Origin: Streptomyces sp. CBMA123
Lineage (GTDB): Bacteria > Actinomycetota > Actinomycetes > Streptomycetales > Streptomycetaceae
Length of the DNA: 32,587 bases
Reading direction: 5' to 3'
NCBI RefSeq assembly: GCF_014596465.1
Contig: NZ_MECK01000630.1
Coordinates: forward strand, 1 to 32,587
The translations under genes were made by a program, and so were the position numbers. Each line of letters opens with the position of its first letter. The first letter of the stretch is position 1. The notes beneath the pieces were generated by a model. The model did not search any database. It saw only the letters and a list, made by a program, of their open reading frames with translations, and was not told the DNA's origin. Shown here piece after piece: positions 1 to 7,810 of this stretch.

Positions 1-1344
1 ATGACCGGCCCCGGCGGCGAGCTGGCCGCCGAGATCGAGCGGCTGGTCCGGATCGCGCTGCGGATCGGCGCCGCCGAGCCCGCCCACGCCGACCACGCGC
101 CCTGGCAGCTGCGCGCCGCGCTGCGGCGGCTGCTCACCGACTACCCGGTGTACCGGCCGTACGCACGGCCCGGGGAGGCGGCGCTGGACTTCGGCGGAGT
201 CCTGGGGGCGGCCTCCGAGGACCCGACCGAACGGCTGGTCGCCGCCCTCGCCCTCGGCGAGCTGGGGCCCGGCGCCGACCAGGAGGAGTTCTGCGCCCGC
301 TTCGCCCAGACCGCCGCCGCCGTGGCCGCCAAGGGCGTCGAGGACACCGCCTTCTACCGCTGGAACGCGCTGCCCGGCCTCAACGAGGTCGGCGGCGAGC
401 CCGCCCGGCCCGGACTGCACCCGGCCGAGTTCCACGACTGGTGCCGCTACCTGGAGCGCAGCTGGCCGCACAGCATGACGGTGCTCTCCACCCACGACAC
501 CAAGCGCAGCGCCGACGCCCGGGCCCGGCTCGCCGTCCTCGCCGAACAGCCGGAGGCCTGGGCCGCCGAGGCCGCCGCCTGGTCCGACGCCGCCGGGCCC
601 CCGGCTCCCGGTCTCGACCGGGACGCCGACTGGCTGCTCTGGCACACCCTGGTCGCCGCCTGGCCGATCGGCCCCGACCGGCTGGTCGCCGCCCTGCTCA
701 AGGCCGTCCGCGAGGCCAAGCTGCACACCTCCTGGACCACCCCCGACGCCCGGTACGAGCAGGCCCTGGAGCAGCGGGCCCGCGCCGTCTTCGGCAACGC
801 CGGGCTGCTCCCCCGGATCGAGGGCCTGGTGCACGCGCTCGCCCCGTACGCCCGCGCCAACACCCTGGCCGCCGCCCTGCTCCACCTGACCATTCCGGGC
901 GTGCCCGACCTCTACCAGGGCAGCGAGGAGCCGCTGTACACCCTGGTGGACCCGGACAACCGGGGCGTGGTCGACTTCGGCGCGCTCGCCGTGCGGCTCA
1001 CCGACGCGGCCACCCCGCGCCCCGGCGACCTCGCCCGGGAGAAGCTCCACCTGACCGCCACCGCCCTGCACCTGCGCCGCTCCGGCCCGCTCGGCGCCTA
1101 CCGGCCGCTGGCCGCCCCGGACCACCTGCTGGCCTTCGCCCGGGGCGAGGACGTGGTCACCGCCGTCACCCGGCTGCCGTACGGGCTGGCGAAGGCGGGC
1201 GGCTGGCGGGGCGCCGTGCTGGAACTGCCGCCCGGCGGCCCCTGGACGGACCAGCTGTCGCTGCGCGACTTCCCGGCGGGGGCGGTACCGGTGGCGGAGC
1301 TGCTGGCGACCTGCCCGGCGGCGCTGCTGACGAGGAGGGGTTGA
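1..1344 (+). CDS. treY: Maltooligosyl trehalose synthase, C-terminal part
   Basis: This GH13-family enzyme isomerises the reducing-end alpha-1,4 bond of maltodextrins to an alpha-1,1 bond, giving maltooligosyl trehalose in the cytoplasm. The 447 visible codons are open from the first base, so the N-terminal half, which should hold most of the catalytic barrel, lies outside the window; the family is usually about 750-800 residues. Seen here are the TreY-type motif STHDTKRSADAR (about residues 163-174) and PDLYQG (302-307) followed by DPDNR near 317-321. The stop is 2 nt from the GTG of the next gene, which is treZ, so the two are co-transcribed. The identity rests on these motifs and on the partner gene; confidence is high. 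Confidence 0.95.
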   Translation: MTGPGGELAAEIERLVRIALRIGAAEPAHADHAPWQLRAALRRLLTDYPVYRPYARPGEAALDFGGVLGAASEDPTERLVAALALGELGPGADQEEFCARFAQTAAAVAAKGVEDTAFYRWNALPGLNEVGGEPARPGLHPAEFHDWCRYLERSWPHSMTVLSTHDTKRSADARARLAVLAEQPEAWAAEAAAWSDAAGPPAPGLDRDADWLLWHTLVAAWPIGPDRLVAALLKAVREAKLHTSWTTPDARYEQALEQRARAVFGNAGLLPRIEGLVHALAPYARANTLAAALLHLTIPGVPDLYQGSEEPLYTLVDPDNRGVVDFGALAVRLTDAATPRPGDLAREKLHLTATALHLRRSGPLGAYRPLAAPDHLLAFARGEDVVTAVTRLPYGLAKAGGWRGAVLELPPGGPWTDQLSLRDFPAGAVPVAELLATCPAALLTRRG

Positions 1345-1346
1345 GG

Positions 1347-3080
1347 GTGTCGCGTTACGAGGTGTGGGCGCCGAACGCCGCCGCCCAGGTCCTGGTCGAA
1401 GTCGACGGCGTGGCCCATGCGTTGGCCCGCTGCGCCGACCGGGACGGCTGGTGGTCCGGCGAGGCCCCGGAAGGCGACTACGCCTTCCGGCTCGACGGCG
1501 GCCCGCCGCTGCCCGACCCGCGCTCGCCCCGGCAGCCGTACGGCCCGGACGGCCCCAGCCGGGCGGTGGACCACGCCGCCTTCCGCTGGTCGCGGACCGG
1601 CTGGCACGGCCGCGCGCTGCCCGGCGCGGTGCTCTACGAGCTGCACATCGGCACCTTCACCGCGCGCGGCACCTTCGACGCGGCCGCCGAACAGCTCGAC
1701 CACCTGGTCGAGTTGGGCGTGGACTTCGTCGAGCTGATGCCGGTCTGCCCGTTCCCCGGCCGACACGGCTGGGGCTACGACGGGGTGTCCCCGTGGGCCG
1801 TGCACGAGCCCTACGGCGGGCCGGAGGGCCTCAAGCGCTTCGTGGACACCGCGCACCGCAAGGGCCTCGGGGTGGTGCTCGACGTGGTGCACAACCACCT
1901 CGGCCCGTCCGGCAACCACCTCCCCGCGTACGGCCCGTACTTCACCGACCGGCACCACACCCCGTGGGGCTCGGCGGTCAACCTGGACGCGCCCGGCTCG
2001 GACGAGGTGCGCGCCTACCTGATCGGCAGCGCACTGGCCTGGCTGCGCGACTACCGGCTCGACGGCCTGCGGCTGGACGCCGTGCACGCCCTCGCGGACG
2101 ACCGGGCGACCCACTTCCTGGAGGAACTGTCCTGCCAGGTCGAGAAGTTGGCGGTGTCCGTGAACCGTCCGCTGTTCCTGGTCGCCGAGTCCGACCTCAA
2201 CTCCCCGCGCACCACCGCCGCCCGGGAGGCCGGCGGCCAGGGCCTCACCGCCCAGTGGAGCGACGACTTCCACCACGCCCTGCACTGCGCGCTCACCGGC
2301 GAATCCCAGGGCTACTACGGCGACTTCGCGCGCCGGCCGCTCGCCGCCCTGGCCAAGACGCTGCGGCGCGGCTTCTTCCACGACGGCACCTGGTCCTCCT
2401 TCCGGGGCCGCAGCCACGGACGGCCGTTCGACTCGGACGAGGGCCACCGGCTGCTCGGCTACCTGCAGACCCACGACCAGGTCGGCAACCGGGCGCTCGG
2501 CGACCGGATCTCCACCTCGCTGACCCCCGGCCGACTGGCCTGCGGCGCCGCCCTGGTGCTCACCTCGCCGTTCACCCCGATGCTGTTCATGGGCGAGGAG
2601 TGGGGCGCCGCCACCCCCTGGCAGTACTTCACCGACCACACCGACCCCGCCCTCGCGGAGGCCGTCCGGCAGGGCCGGCGGCGGGAGTTCGCCGAGCACG
2701 GCTGGGCCGCCGAGGCCGTCCCGGACCCGCAGGAGCCGGCCACCGTGCTGCGCTCGGTGCTCGACTGGACCGAGCTGCGGCGCGCCCCGCACCGCGAACT
2801 CCTCGACTGGCACCGGACGTTGATCCGGCTGCGACGCGACCGGCCGGAACTCTCCGACCCGGACCTCGGCGCGGTGCGGGTCGAGTACGACGAGGCGGCG
2901 GGCTGGCTGGTGGTGCACCGGGGGCCGTACCGGGTCGCGGTCAATCTCGGCCCCGCCGAGGCGGTGCTGCCGTTGGCGGGCGACGGGCGGGAGGTGGTGG
3001 CGGCCTTCGGGGCGGCCGCCCTGGAAGGTGCGACCGTACGGCTGGCGGTGGACTCGGTGGCGGTCGTGCTGGCCTCCTGA
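1347..3080 (+). CDS. treZ: Malto-oligosyltrehalose trehalohydrolase
   Basis: TreZ hydrolyses the alpha-1,4 bond next to the trehalose unit made by TreY and releases free trehalose. The protein is 577 residues, normal for the family. A short N-terminal beta domain (RYEVWAPNA) precedes a GH13 barrel with the ELHIGTFT strand. The likely catalytic triad is visible: nucleophile D244 in DGLRLDAVHAL, acid/base E281 in LVAESDL, and D377 in QTHDQVGNRALGDR. The start is GTG at 1347, placed by a strong ribosome site, GAGGAGG at 1332-1338, about 8 nt upstream and inside the end of treY. The reading frame is open much further upstream, but that part overlaps treY in another frame and is not real coding sequence. 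Confidence 0.95.
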   Translation: MSRYEVWAPNAAAQVLVEVDGVAHALARCADRDGWWSGEAPEGDYAFRLDGGPPLPDPRSPRQPYGPDGPSRAVDHAAFRWSRTGWHGRALPGAVLYELHIGTFTARGTFDAAAEQLDHLVELGVDFVELMPVCPFPGRHGWGYDGVSPWAVHEPYGGPEGLKRFVDTAHRKGLGVVLDVVHNHLGPSGNHLPAYGPYFTDRHHTPWGSAVNLDAPGSDEVRAYLIGSALAWLRDYRLDGLRLDAVHALADDRATHFLEELSCQVEKLAVSVNRPLFLVAESDLNSPRTTAAREAGGQGLTAQWSDDFHHALHCALTGESQGYYGDFARRPLAALAKTLRRGFFHDGTWSSFRGRSHGRPFDSDEGHRLLGYLQTHDQVGNRALGDRISTSLTPGRLACGAALVLTSPFTPMLFMGEEWGAATPWQYFTDHTDPALAEAVRQGRRREFAEHGWAAEAVPDPQEPATVLRSVLDWTELRRAPHRELLDWHRTLIRLRRDRPELSDPDLGAVRVEYDEAAGWLVVHRGPYRVAVNLGPAEAVLPLAGDGREVVAAFGAAALEGATVRLAVDSVAVVLAS

Positions 3081-3094
3081 GGGCTCACCCTCAC

Positions 3095-3167
3095 CGACGA
3101 CTCACGACGACTCACGACGACTCGCGACGACTCACCGGCGGCTCACCGGCGACTCACCGGCGGCTCA
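3095..3167. repeat. Tandem array A, 10/11-bp units, at the transketolase C-subunit stop
   Basis: Four 10-bp units of CGACGACTCA type (3095-3134, one with a G in place of the last A) are followed by three 11-bp units of CCGGCGRCTCA type (3135-3167). The last TCA (3165-3167) is the reverse-strand TGA stop of the transketolase C subunit. Read on the minus strand, the array is a run of TGAGYCGYCG(G) units beginning at the stop codon. It fills the convergent gap between treZ and the transketolase genes. See the finding on stop-linked arrays. Confidence 0.9.
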
Positions 3168-4058
3168 CCAGAGGAAGGCGCCGATCCGCTCCTTGAGCGA
3201 GGAGGCGTCCAGGCCGTAGGCGGCCAGGTGCTCGGCCATCGAGCCGTACTGCCGGTGCTCACCGCGCGGCACGCCCAGGGCCAGCACCCGGTGCGGGCGG
3301 TCGGCCAGCGCCGCGTGCGCCTCGTTCGCCGAGGTGCCCGCCAGGTACGGCTCCACCAGCACCACATCCGCCTTGTCGCCCAGCGCGGCGCGCAGCCCGG
3401 CGGCGTCGAAGGGGCGCACCGTCGCCGCGTACAGCACTGTCACGTCCAGGCCCTCGGTGGCCGCCAGCACCGCGTCCAGCATCGGGCCGACGGCCAGCAC
3501 CACGCCGCGCCTGCCGGTGCGCACGGTGGTGAAGCGGCCCGGCTCGACGGTGACCGGGGTGGCGTTCTGGTGGTTGGAGAGCCGGACGTACACATTGCGG
3601 TCGCCGTCGGCGACGGCGTGGCGCAGCAGCTGCTCGGCCTCGTCCGGGTGGCCGGGGACGTGCACCGTCCAGTCCGGGAGGGTGTCCAGCAGGGCGACGT
3701 CGCCCGGGGACATGTGGGTGCGGCCGGCCGCCGGGTTGTCGTAGGAGCCGCCCGCGCTCACCAGGACGGCACCGACGCCCTGGTGGACCAGGCTCAACTT
3801 GATCTGCTCGAAGGGTCGTTCGACCAGGAAGCTGGCGAAGGTGTGGGCGATCGGGCGCATCCCGCTGAGTGCCAGCCCACCGGCCGCGCCGACCAGCAGC
3901 TGCTCGCGGATGCCGACGTTGACCACCCGGTCGGGGTGGCGCTCGTGGGCGGGCTCGAAGGCGGCGGCGGAGATGTCCGCGAGCACCACGGCCAGCCGGG
4001 GGTCCTCGTCCAGGAGGCGGGAGGTGACGTCGATGAAGCGCTCGCGCATGGTGTCCAT
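3165..4058 (-). CDS. Transketolase, C-terminal subunit (split enzyme)
   Basis: This 297-residue protein covers the pyrimidine-binding and C-terminal domains of a thiamine-diphosphate transketolase. E52 in the VNVGIREQ motif is the residue that normally activates the cofactor. The HTHASFLVERPFEQIK-like region (starting IAHTFASF) and the final nucleotide-fold domain are present. With the upstream N-terminal subunit it should form one enzyme moving two-carbon ketol units between sugar phosphates. Start ATG at 4058 has AAAGG about 10 nt upstream; a second in-frame ATG is at 4049. It is the second gene of the operon, separated from the first by 141 bp that hold a 19-bp tandem array. The stop lies in array A. 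A 1-deoxyxylulose-5-phosphate synthase-like role is less likely because the subunits are split and short. Confidence 0.9.
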   Translation of the reverse strand: MDTMRERFIDVTSRLLDEDPRLAVVLADISAAAFEPAHERHPDRVVNVGIREQLLVGAAGGLALSGMRPIAHTFASFLVERPFEQIKLSLVHQGVGAVLVSAGGSYDNPAAGRTHMSPGDVALLDTLPDWTVHVPGHPDEAEQLLRHAVADGDRNVYVRLSNHQNATPVTVEPGRFTTVRTGRRGVVLAVGPMLDAVLAATEGLDVTVLYAATVRPFDAAGLRAALGDKADVVLVEPYLAGTSANEAHAALADRPHRVLALGVPRGEHRQYGSMAEHLAAYGLDASSLKERIGAFLW

Positions 4059-4125
4059 CGGTGAAGTGCCTTTCGCTGTGGATGACTTGGCGTACGGGGG
4101 TGATCGGGCGCTCTTCGGGGCCGCG

Positions 4126-4201
4126 AGGAGTGCTCGGGGCGGTCAGGGGTGCTCGGCGCGGCCAGGAGTACTCGGCGCGGTCATGAGTGCTCGGCGCGGT
4201 C
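4126..4201. repeat. Tandem array B, four 19-bp units, at the transketolase N-subunit stop
   Basis: Four units of exactly 19 bp occupy 4126-4144, 4145-4163, 4164-4182 and 4183-4201, with consensus AGGAGTGCTCGGCGCGGTC; a fifth, diverged copy begins at 4202 inside the gene. The minus-strand stop TGA of the N subunit (4200-4202) falls exactly at the boundary of the last unit, so the array looks like repeated copies of the gene's last codons and stop. It occupies most of the 141-bp space between the two transketolase cistrons and would be in their shared transcript. Confidence 0.9.
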
Positions 4202-4925
4202 AGGAGTTCTTCGGCTCGACCCGGGCGACCACCACGTGCGGGCGGCCCGGGTGGGCGGTGGTGTACGCGCGGTGCAGCGCCTCGTGGTCGCGGCCGTCCA
4301 CCGTCGCGGTCGACCAGCCGGCGGAGGCGAAGCGCTGGGCGATCCCGCCGTGCCAGCCGTGGGTGGCCGAGGAGTTGTCGATCACCACCGCGTGCAGCCG
4401 GTCCAGGCCGTAGGCGCCGGCGAAGGCCACCGCCTCGTGGTTGGAGCCCTCGTCGAACTCGGCGTCACCGACCAGCACCCACACCGCCGGGTCGGTCAGC
4501 CCCTGGGCCCGCAGGCCGAGCGCGGTGCCGACGGCCAGCGGCAGGCCGTGTCCGAGTGAACCGGAGGAGATCTCCACGCCGGAGAGCAGGGTGCGGTCCG
4601 GGTGGTAGCCGAGCGGCGAGTCGTAGCCGCCGAAGCTCGGCAGCACGGCGGGGTCGATGAAGCCCTTGGCGGCGAGTACGGCGTAGTAGGCCATCGGGCC
4701 GTGGCCCTTGGAGAGCAGGAAGCGGTCGCGGTCCTGGGCCTCGGCGGTGTCCGGGGCGACCCGCAGCACCCGGTCGTACAGCACCCAGAGCGCGTCCAGG
4801 GTGGAGGTGGCCGCGACGTCGTGCTTCTCGTCGCCGGTCATCAGGGCCATCAGCGGCTGGAGGTCCTCGAAGCGGGCCCCGTTCACGGTTTCCGTGCCGG
4901 TGTTCACGGTCGTCTGCGTCGTCAT
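4200..4925 (-). CDS. Transketolase, N-terminal subunit (split enzyme)
   Basis: This 241-residue protein is the thiamine-diphosphate-binding domain of a split transketolase. Visible motifs are SKGHG (72-76) and GSLGHG (122-127), which supply cofactor and substrate histidines, and the pyrophosphate/metal motif GDAEFDEGSNHEA (153-165) with the paired DN at 183-184. It needs the downstream C subunit for activity; together they have about 540 residues against roughly 650-700 in one-chain enzymes. ATG at 4925 is chosen; a TTG at 4940 is in frame. No ribosome site precedes 4925, and a candidate -10 lies about 6 nt upstream, so a leaderless start is likely. The gene diverges from soxR and shares its operator region, suggesting redox-controlled expression. 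The sugar-phosphate substrates cannot be read from the sequence. Confidence 0.9.
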   Translation of the reverse strand: MTTQTTVNTGTETVNGARFEDLQPLMALMTGDEKHDVAATSTLDALWVLYDRVLRVAPDTAEAQDRDRFLLSKGHGPMAYYAVLAAKGFIDPAVLPSFGGYDSPLGYHPDRTLLSGVEISSGSLGHGLPLAVGTALGLRAQGLTDPAVWVLVGDAEFDEGSNHEAVAFAGAYGLDRLHAVVIDNSSATHGWHGGIAQRFASAGWSTATVDGRDHEALHRAYTTAHPGRPHVVVARVEPKNS

Positions 4926-4931
4926 GCGTCG

Positions 4932-4973
4932 ATCGTGCAACTTAAAGCGAACTTGAGGTCAAGCGGCTACAGT
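4932..4973. promoter_or_regulatory. SoxR-type operator with divergent promoters
   Basis: On the minus strand, 4958-4941 reads CCTCAAGTTCGCTTTAAG, which matches the E. coli soxS SoxR box CCTCAAGTTAACTTGAGG at 14 of 18 positions, including the entire first half. It lies inside a 19-bp spacer between a -35 TTGACC (4962-4957) and a weak -10 CACGAT (4937-4932) reading toward the transketolase genes. A 19-bp spacer is the hallmark of MerR-family activated promoters. On the plus strand, TACAGT (4968-4973) is a good -10 for soxR and is 8 nt from its ATG. The SoxR box and promoter elements are seen; activation by SoxR is inferred. Confidence 0.75.
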
Positions 4974-4981
4974 GAGTCCCC

Positions 4982-5533
4982 ATGACCGCGACACCCGACG
5001 CCGGCCACACCGCCGTCCCGCGCCCCGGCGACCTGCTCACCATCGGGCAGCTGTCCGACCGCAGCGGGCTGGCCGCCTCCGCGCTGCGCTACTACGAGGG
5101 CCTCGGCCTGATCCACGCCACCCGCACCGCCGGTGGCCAGCGCCGCTACCCGCGCGGCACGCTGCGCCGGATCGCCTTCGTCCGGGCCGCCCAGCGGGTC
5201 GGCCTCTCGCTGGACGAGGCCCGGGTCGCCCTCGACCGGCTGCCCGAGCGCCCGGCCCCCAGCGGCACCGAGTGGGACGGCGTCGCCGCGTCCTGGCAGA
5301 CCCGGATCGACGAGCAGATCGCCGAACTGGAGCGGCTCAAGGCCAAGCTCACCGGCTGCATCGGCTGCGGCTGCCTCTCGCTCACCCGCTGCGCCCTCTA
5401 CAACGCCGACGACCGTGCCGCCCAGGCCGGCCCCGGCGCCCGCTACCTGCTCACCCGCGACCCGGACACCGGCCCGGAGCCGGAGCCGGCGGCCGCCGCG
5501 GCCTGCGGCACCCGGCGCGACGCGGCGCACTGA
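4982..5533 (+). CDS. soxR: Redox-sensing MerR-family regulator SoxR
   Basis: This 183-residue protein has a MerR winged-helix domain (LTIGQLSDRSGLAASALRYYE, residues about 19-39), a dimerisation coiled coil (about 105-123) and the SoxR-defining [2Fe-2S] ligands C126, C129, C131 and C137 in CIGCGCLSLTRC (CX2CXCX5C), with the same spacing as the enteric protein. The C-terminal tail is longer than in E. coli SoxR, as in other streptomycetes. In Streptomyces, SoxR is known to respond to redox-active compounds such as actinorhodin-type pigments and to control a handful of genes. No ribosome site precedes ATG 4982 and TACAGT lies 8 nt upstream, so the mRNA is probably leaderless. Mercury resistance is unlikely because the MerR metal-site pattern is absent. 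Confidence 0.95.
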   Translation: MTATPDAGHTAVPRPGDLLTIGQLSDRSGLAASALRYYEGLGLIHATRTAGGQRRYPRGTLRRIAFVRAAQRVGLSLDEARVALDRLPERPAPSGTEWDGVAASWQTRIDEQIAELERLKAKLTGCIGCGCLSLTRCALYNADDRAAQAGPGARYLLTRDPDTGPEPEPAAAAACGTRRDAAH

Positions 5534-5576
5534 AAAGCCCTTGCCGCACGACCGTCGGCATGCCTACGGTGCGGGC

Positions 5577-6500
5577 ATGCTGCCCCTGGTGGAGACGGAC
5601 GAGCAGTGGGACGCGGTCATCCCCGACGAGTCGGTGATGCGCCCGGGCGCCGAGGCGCTGTGCGCGCGCCTCGGCGTCGGCGGGCAGCCGTTGGAGCGCT
5701 TCGCGGAGGGGTCCGTCCCGGTCTACGCGGTCGGCGGGGAGCACGTGCTCAAGCTGTTCCCGGCCGCCAGTGCCCGCGACGGCCTCGCCGAGGGACGCGT
5801 CCTCGCCCGGCTGCGGGGTGCGCTGCCGATCCCCACCCCGGCGGTCCGGGCGGTGGGCGAGTACGTCAACGGCTGGCGCTACGTGCTGATGTCCCGTCTG
5901 CACGGCGAGGGCCTCGCCCCCGCCTGGCCGGGCATCCCCCGGGCCGACCGCGAGCGGATCGCCCGCGACTGCGGCGAGGCACTCGCCGCCCTGCACGCCC
6001 TGGACGCCGAACCGCTCGCCGACGTGCTGCGCCCCGGCGACTGGCCCGCCTTCCTCGACGGGCAGCGGGCCGGCGCCGTCGCCCGCCAGCGCGAACGCGG
6101 CCTGCCCGAGGCCTGGTGGGAGCAGATCCCGGACTTCCTCGCCGCCGCCCCGCTCCCCCGCACCCCGCAACGCGCCCTGCTGCACACCGAGTTCATGCGC
6201 GAGCACCTGATCACCGACCCGGCCGGCGGATGGCGGCTCACCGGCCTGATCGACTTCGAACCCGCGATGATCGGCGACCCGGCCTACGACCTGGTCGCCG
6301 TCGGCCTGTTCACCACCCGCGCCGACCCGCAGCTGCTCGGACAGCTGCTCACCGCCTACGGCCGCCCCTTCGAGCCTCGCCTGCTGATGGCGTACACCCT
6401 GCTGCACGTGTACAGCGATCTGCCGTGGTACCTCAGGGAGTTGAAGCCATCGGCGCGGACGCTGGACGATCTCGCCGAGGAGTGGTTCGGGGTCGGCTGA
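5577..6500 (+). CDS. APH/choline-kinase-fold phosphotransferase with unusual catalytic motif
   Basis: The 307-residue protein has the two-lobed aminoglycoside-phosphotransferase fold: an N-lobe strand with a lysine (HVLKLF, about 56-61), the middle YVLMSRLHGEGL segment, and the C-lobe motifs. The catalytic loop reads HTEFMREH (203-210), where the family normally has HxDxxxxN, so Asp is replaced by Glu and Asn by His. The metal-binding motif IDFEPAMIGDPAYDL (225-239) is retained. The substrate is unknown; antibiotic resistance should not be assumed. Start ATG 5577 is leaderless-like: TACGGT at 5565-5570 lies 6 nt upstream, with TTGCCG at 5541-5546 and an 18-bp spacer. It follows soxR by 43 bp but has its own promoter. 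Confidence 0.85.
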   Translation: MLPLVETDEQWDAVIPDESVMRPGAEALCARLGVGGQPLERFAEGSVPVYAVGGEHVLKLFPAASARDGLAEGRVLARLRGALPIPTPAVRAVGEYVNGWRYVLMSRLHGEGLAPAWPGIPRADRERIARDCGEALAALHALDAEPLADVLRPGDWPAFLDGQRAGAVARQRERGLPEAWWEQIPDFLAAAPLPRTPQRALLHTEFMREHLITDPAGGWRLTGLIDFEPAMIGDPAYDLVAVGLFTTRADPQLLGQLLTAYGRPFEPRLLMAYTLLHVYSDLPWYLRELKPSARTLDDLAEEWFGVG

Positions 6501-6504
6501 CCGG

Positions 6505-7029
6505 TCACCACGGGCGCGGGTCGGTGCGCAGCAGGCTGTAGTAGACCATGTCGCGCCACTCCCCGCCCCGGAAGGCCATCGCTCGGTGCACCCCCTCGCG
6601 GGTGAAGCCCAGCTTCTCCAGCACGCGCTGCTCGGCGAGGTTGTCGGCCTCGGTGTCCGCCTCCAGCCGCATCACCGGGGTGTGCGCGAACAGGTAATCC
6701 ACCAGCAGCCGTTGGGCCTCGGTGCCGATGCCCCGCCCCCGGGCCCGCGGCAGCAGTTGAGCGCCGAGGCTCCAGTACGGGGCGGTCGGCCGGGCGCCCT
6801 TGCGGGTGGCGGCGACGAAGCCGAGGAACTCGCCCTCGGTGGCGACGGCGAAGATCCACTGCTCCTCGCCGAGCAGCCCGTTCTCGGCCCAGCGGCGGCG
6901 GAAGCGCTCGGGGTCGGACCAGCCGTACCACTGGAACTCGCCCAGCGCTTCAGGGTCGTTCAGCATCCCGCCCAGGGCGGGGAGGTCGGCTTCGGCCATC
7001 GGGCGGAGGACGATCTTCTCTGGGTTCAC
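6505..7029 (-). CDS. GNAT-family N-acetyltransferase (RimJ/RimL-like)
   Basis: This 174-residue protein transfers acetyl groups from acetyl-CoA. The N-terminal strand IVLRPMAEADLPAL is typical of the RimJ/RimL group. The acetyl-CoA-binding segment ARGRGIGTEAQRLLVDYLF lies near the middle, and the DTEADNLAEQRVLEKLGF segment completes the fold; it ends RDMVYYSLLRTDPRPW. Its target could be a protein N-terminus or a small amine. GTG at 7029 is chosen because it precedes the first conserved strand; it has no clear ribosome site. It is 35 bp downstream of the formylglycine-enzyme-like gene on the same strand and is probably co-transcribed. Its 3' end faces the APH gene 4 bp away. Confidence 0.85.
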   Translation of the reverse strand: MNPEKIVLRPMAEADLPALGGMLNDPEALGEFQWYGWSDPERFRRRWAENGLLGEEQWIFAVATEGEFLGFVAATRKGARPTAPYWSLGAQLLPRARGRGIGTEAQRLLVDYLFAHTPVMRLEADTEADNLAEQRVLEKLGFTREGVHRAMAFRGGEWRDMVYYSLLRTDPRPW

Positions 7030-7064
7030 GAGGGCGCCAACGCGCCGGTTCGCCCGACCGTTCC

Positions 7065-7703
7065 TCAGGCCGCGGTCGACCGGGCGAGCCGGAAGCCGAC
7101 GTCGTCGATCCGCAGGGTCGGGTGGCTGCGGCGGCGCACGGAGGCGCGGCAGCTCCAGTGCTCGTCGAACCAGCCGCCGCCGCGCAGGACGCGGTAACTG
7201 CCGTACACCTCGGGGTCGTAGCGCTCCCAGCACCACTCCCACACGTTGCCGAGCAGGTCGTACAGCCCGTACGCGTTGGGCCGCAGCTCGCCGACGGGGT
7301 GCGGGCGCTCGCCCGAGTTACCGCGGTGCCAGGCGATCTCGTCCAGCGGGCCGTAGCGCGGGCCGTCCGTTCCGGCGCGGCAGGCGTGCTCCCATTCGGC
7401 TTCGGTGGGCAGCCGGTAGCCGTCGGCGGTGCCGTCCCAGGCCACGTCCTCGCCGTCGAGTCGGTAGGCGGGCGTGAGGCCCTCGCGCCGGGACAGCTCG
7501 TTGCAGTACCGGACGGCGTCCAGCCAGGAGACGCTGTGCGCGGGGCGGCGGTCACCGGCGGCGCCCTCGTACTGCTCGCGGGTGACCGGACACGGCGCCA
7601 GCTCGAACGCGGCCACCTCGACGCTCCAACTGCGCTGGGTGCGACGGTCGGAGAGGGTGACGAGGCCGGGCGGAACGGCGATCAGTCCGGTACGGGGGTC
7701 CAT
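7065..7703 (-). CDS. SUMF1/formylglycine-generating-enzyme-fold protein
   Basis: The 212-residue protein carries the FGE-sulfatase fold: VTREQYEG near 40-47, YRLPTEAEWEHACRAG (96-111), GNVWEWCWERY (152-162), RVLRGGGWFD (171-180) and the terminal DVGFRLAR. True formylglycine-generating enzymes use two cysteines six residues apart in the last motif. Here only the second is kept (C185) and the first position is D180, so it is probably not a sulfatase-activating enzyme. The fold also occurs in EgtB-like and other small-molecule enzymes. No sulfatase gene is in the window. ATG 7703 has a -10-like TAGGAT at 7717-7712, 8 nt upstream, and no ribosome site, so it is likely leaderless. An in-frame upstream extension is unsupported. 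Confidence 0.8.
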   Translation of the reverse strand: MDPRTGLIAVPPGLVTLSDRRTQRSWSVEVAAFELAPCPVTREQYEGAAGDRRPAHSVSWLDAVRYCNELSRREGLTPAYRLDGEDVAWDGTADGYRLPTEAEWEHACRAGTDGPRYGPLDEIAWHRGNSGERPHPVGELRPNAYGLYDLLGNVWEWCWERYDPEVYGSYRVLRGGGWFDEHWSCRASVRRRSHPTLRIDDVGFRLARSTAA

Positions 7704-7810
7704 GATCGTCGATCCTACGACCCGCCGCCGCACGGCCTGCCCGCCGGCATTCGGAGCTGACGTACCGTCGGGGTGATCCCTGAACAGGCGGACGAGAGGC
7801 GGCGAGGACC

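Noticed and set aside
1364..3196. Long alternative reading frame over treZ, rich in Arg and Pro
   Set aside because: It is a high-GC shadow of treZ without any domain; treZ shows conserved motifs and a ribosome site.
4126..4201. Array B as a CRISPR or other spacer-repeat system
   Set aside because: The units are directly adjacent without spacers, and no cas genes are present.
4982..5533. MerR mercury-resistance regulator
   Set aside because: The C-terminal CX2CXCX5C cluster is the SoxR iron-sulfur signature, and no mer genes are nearby.
5577..6500. Aminoglycoside-resistance gene
   Set aside because: The fold fits, but the catalytic motif is atypical and no evidence links it to an antibiotic.
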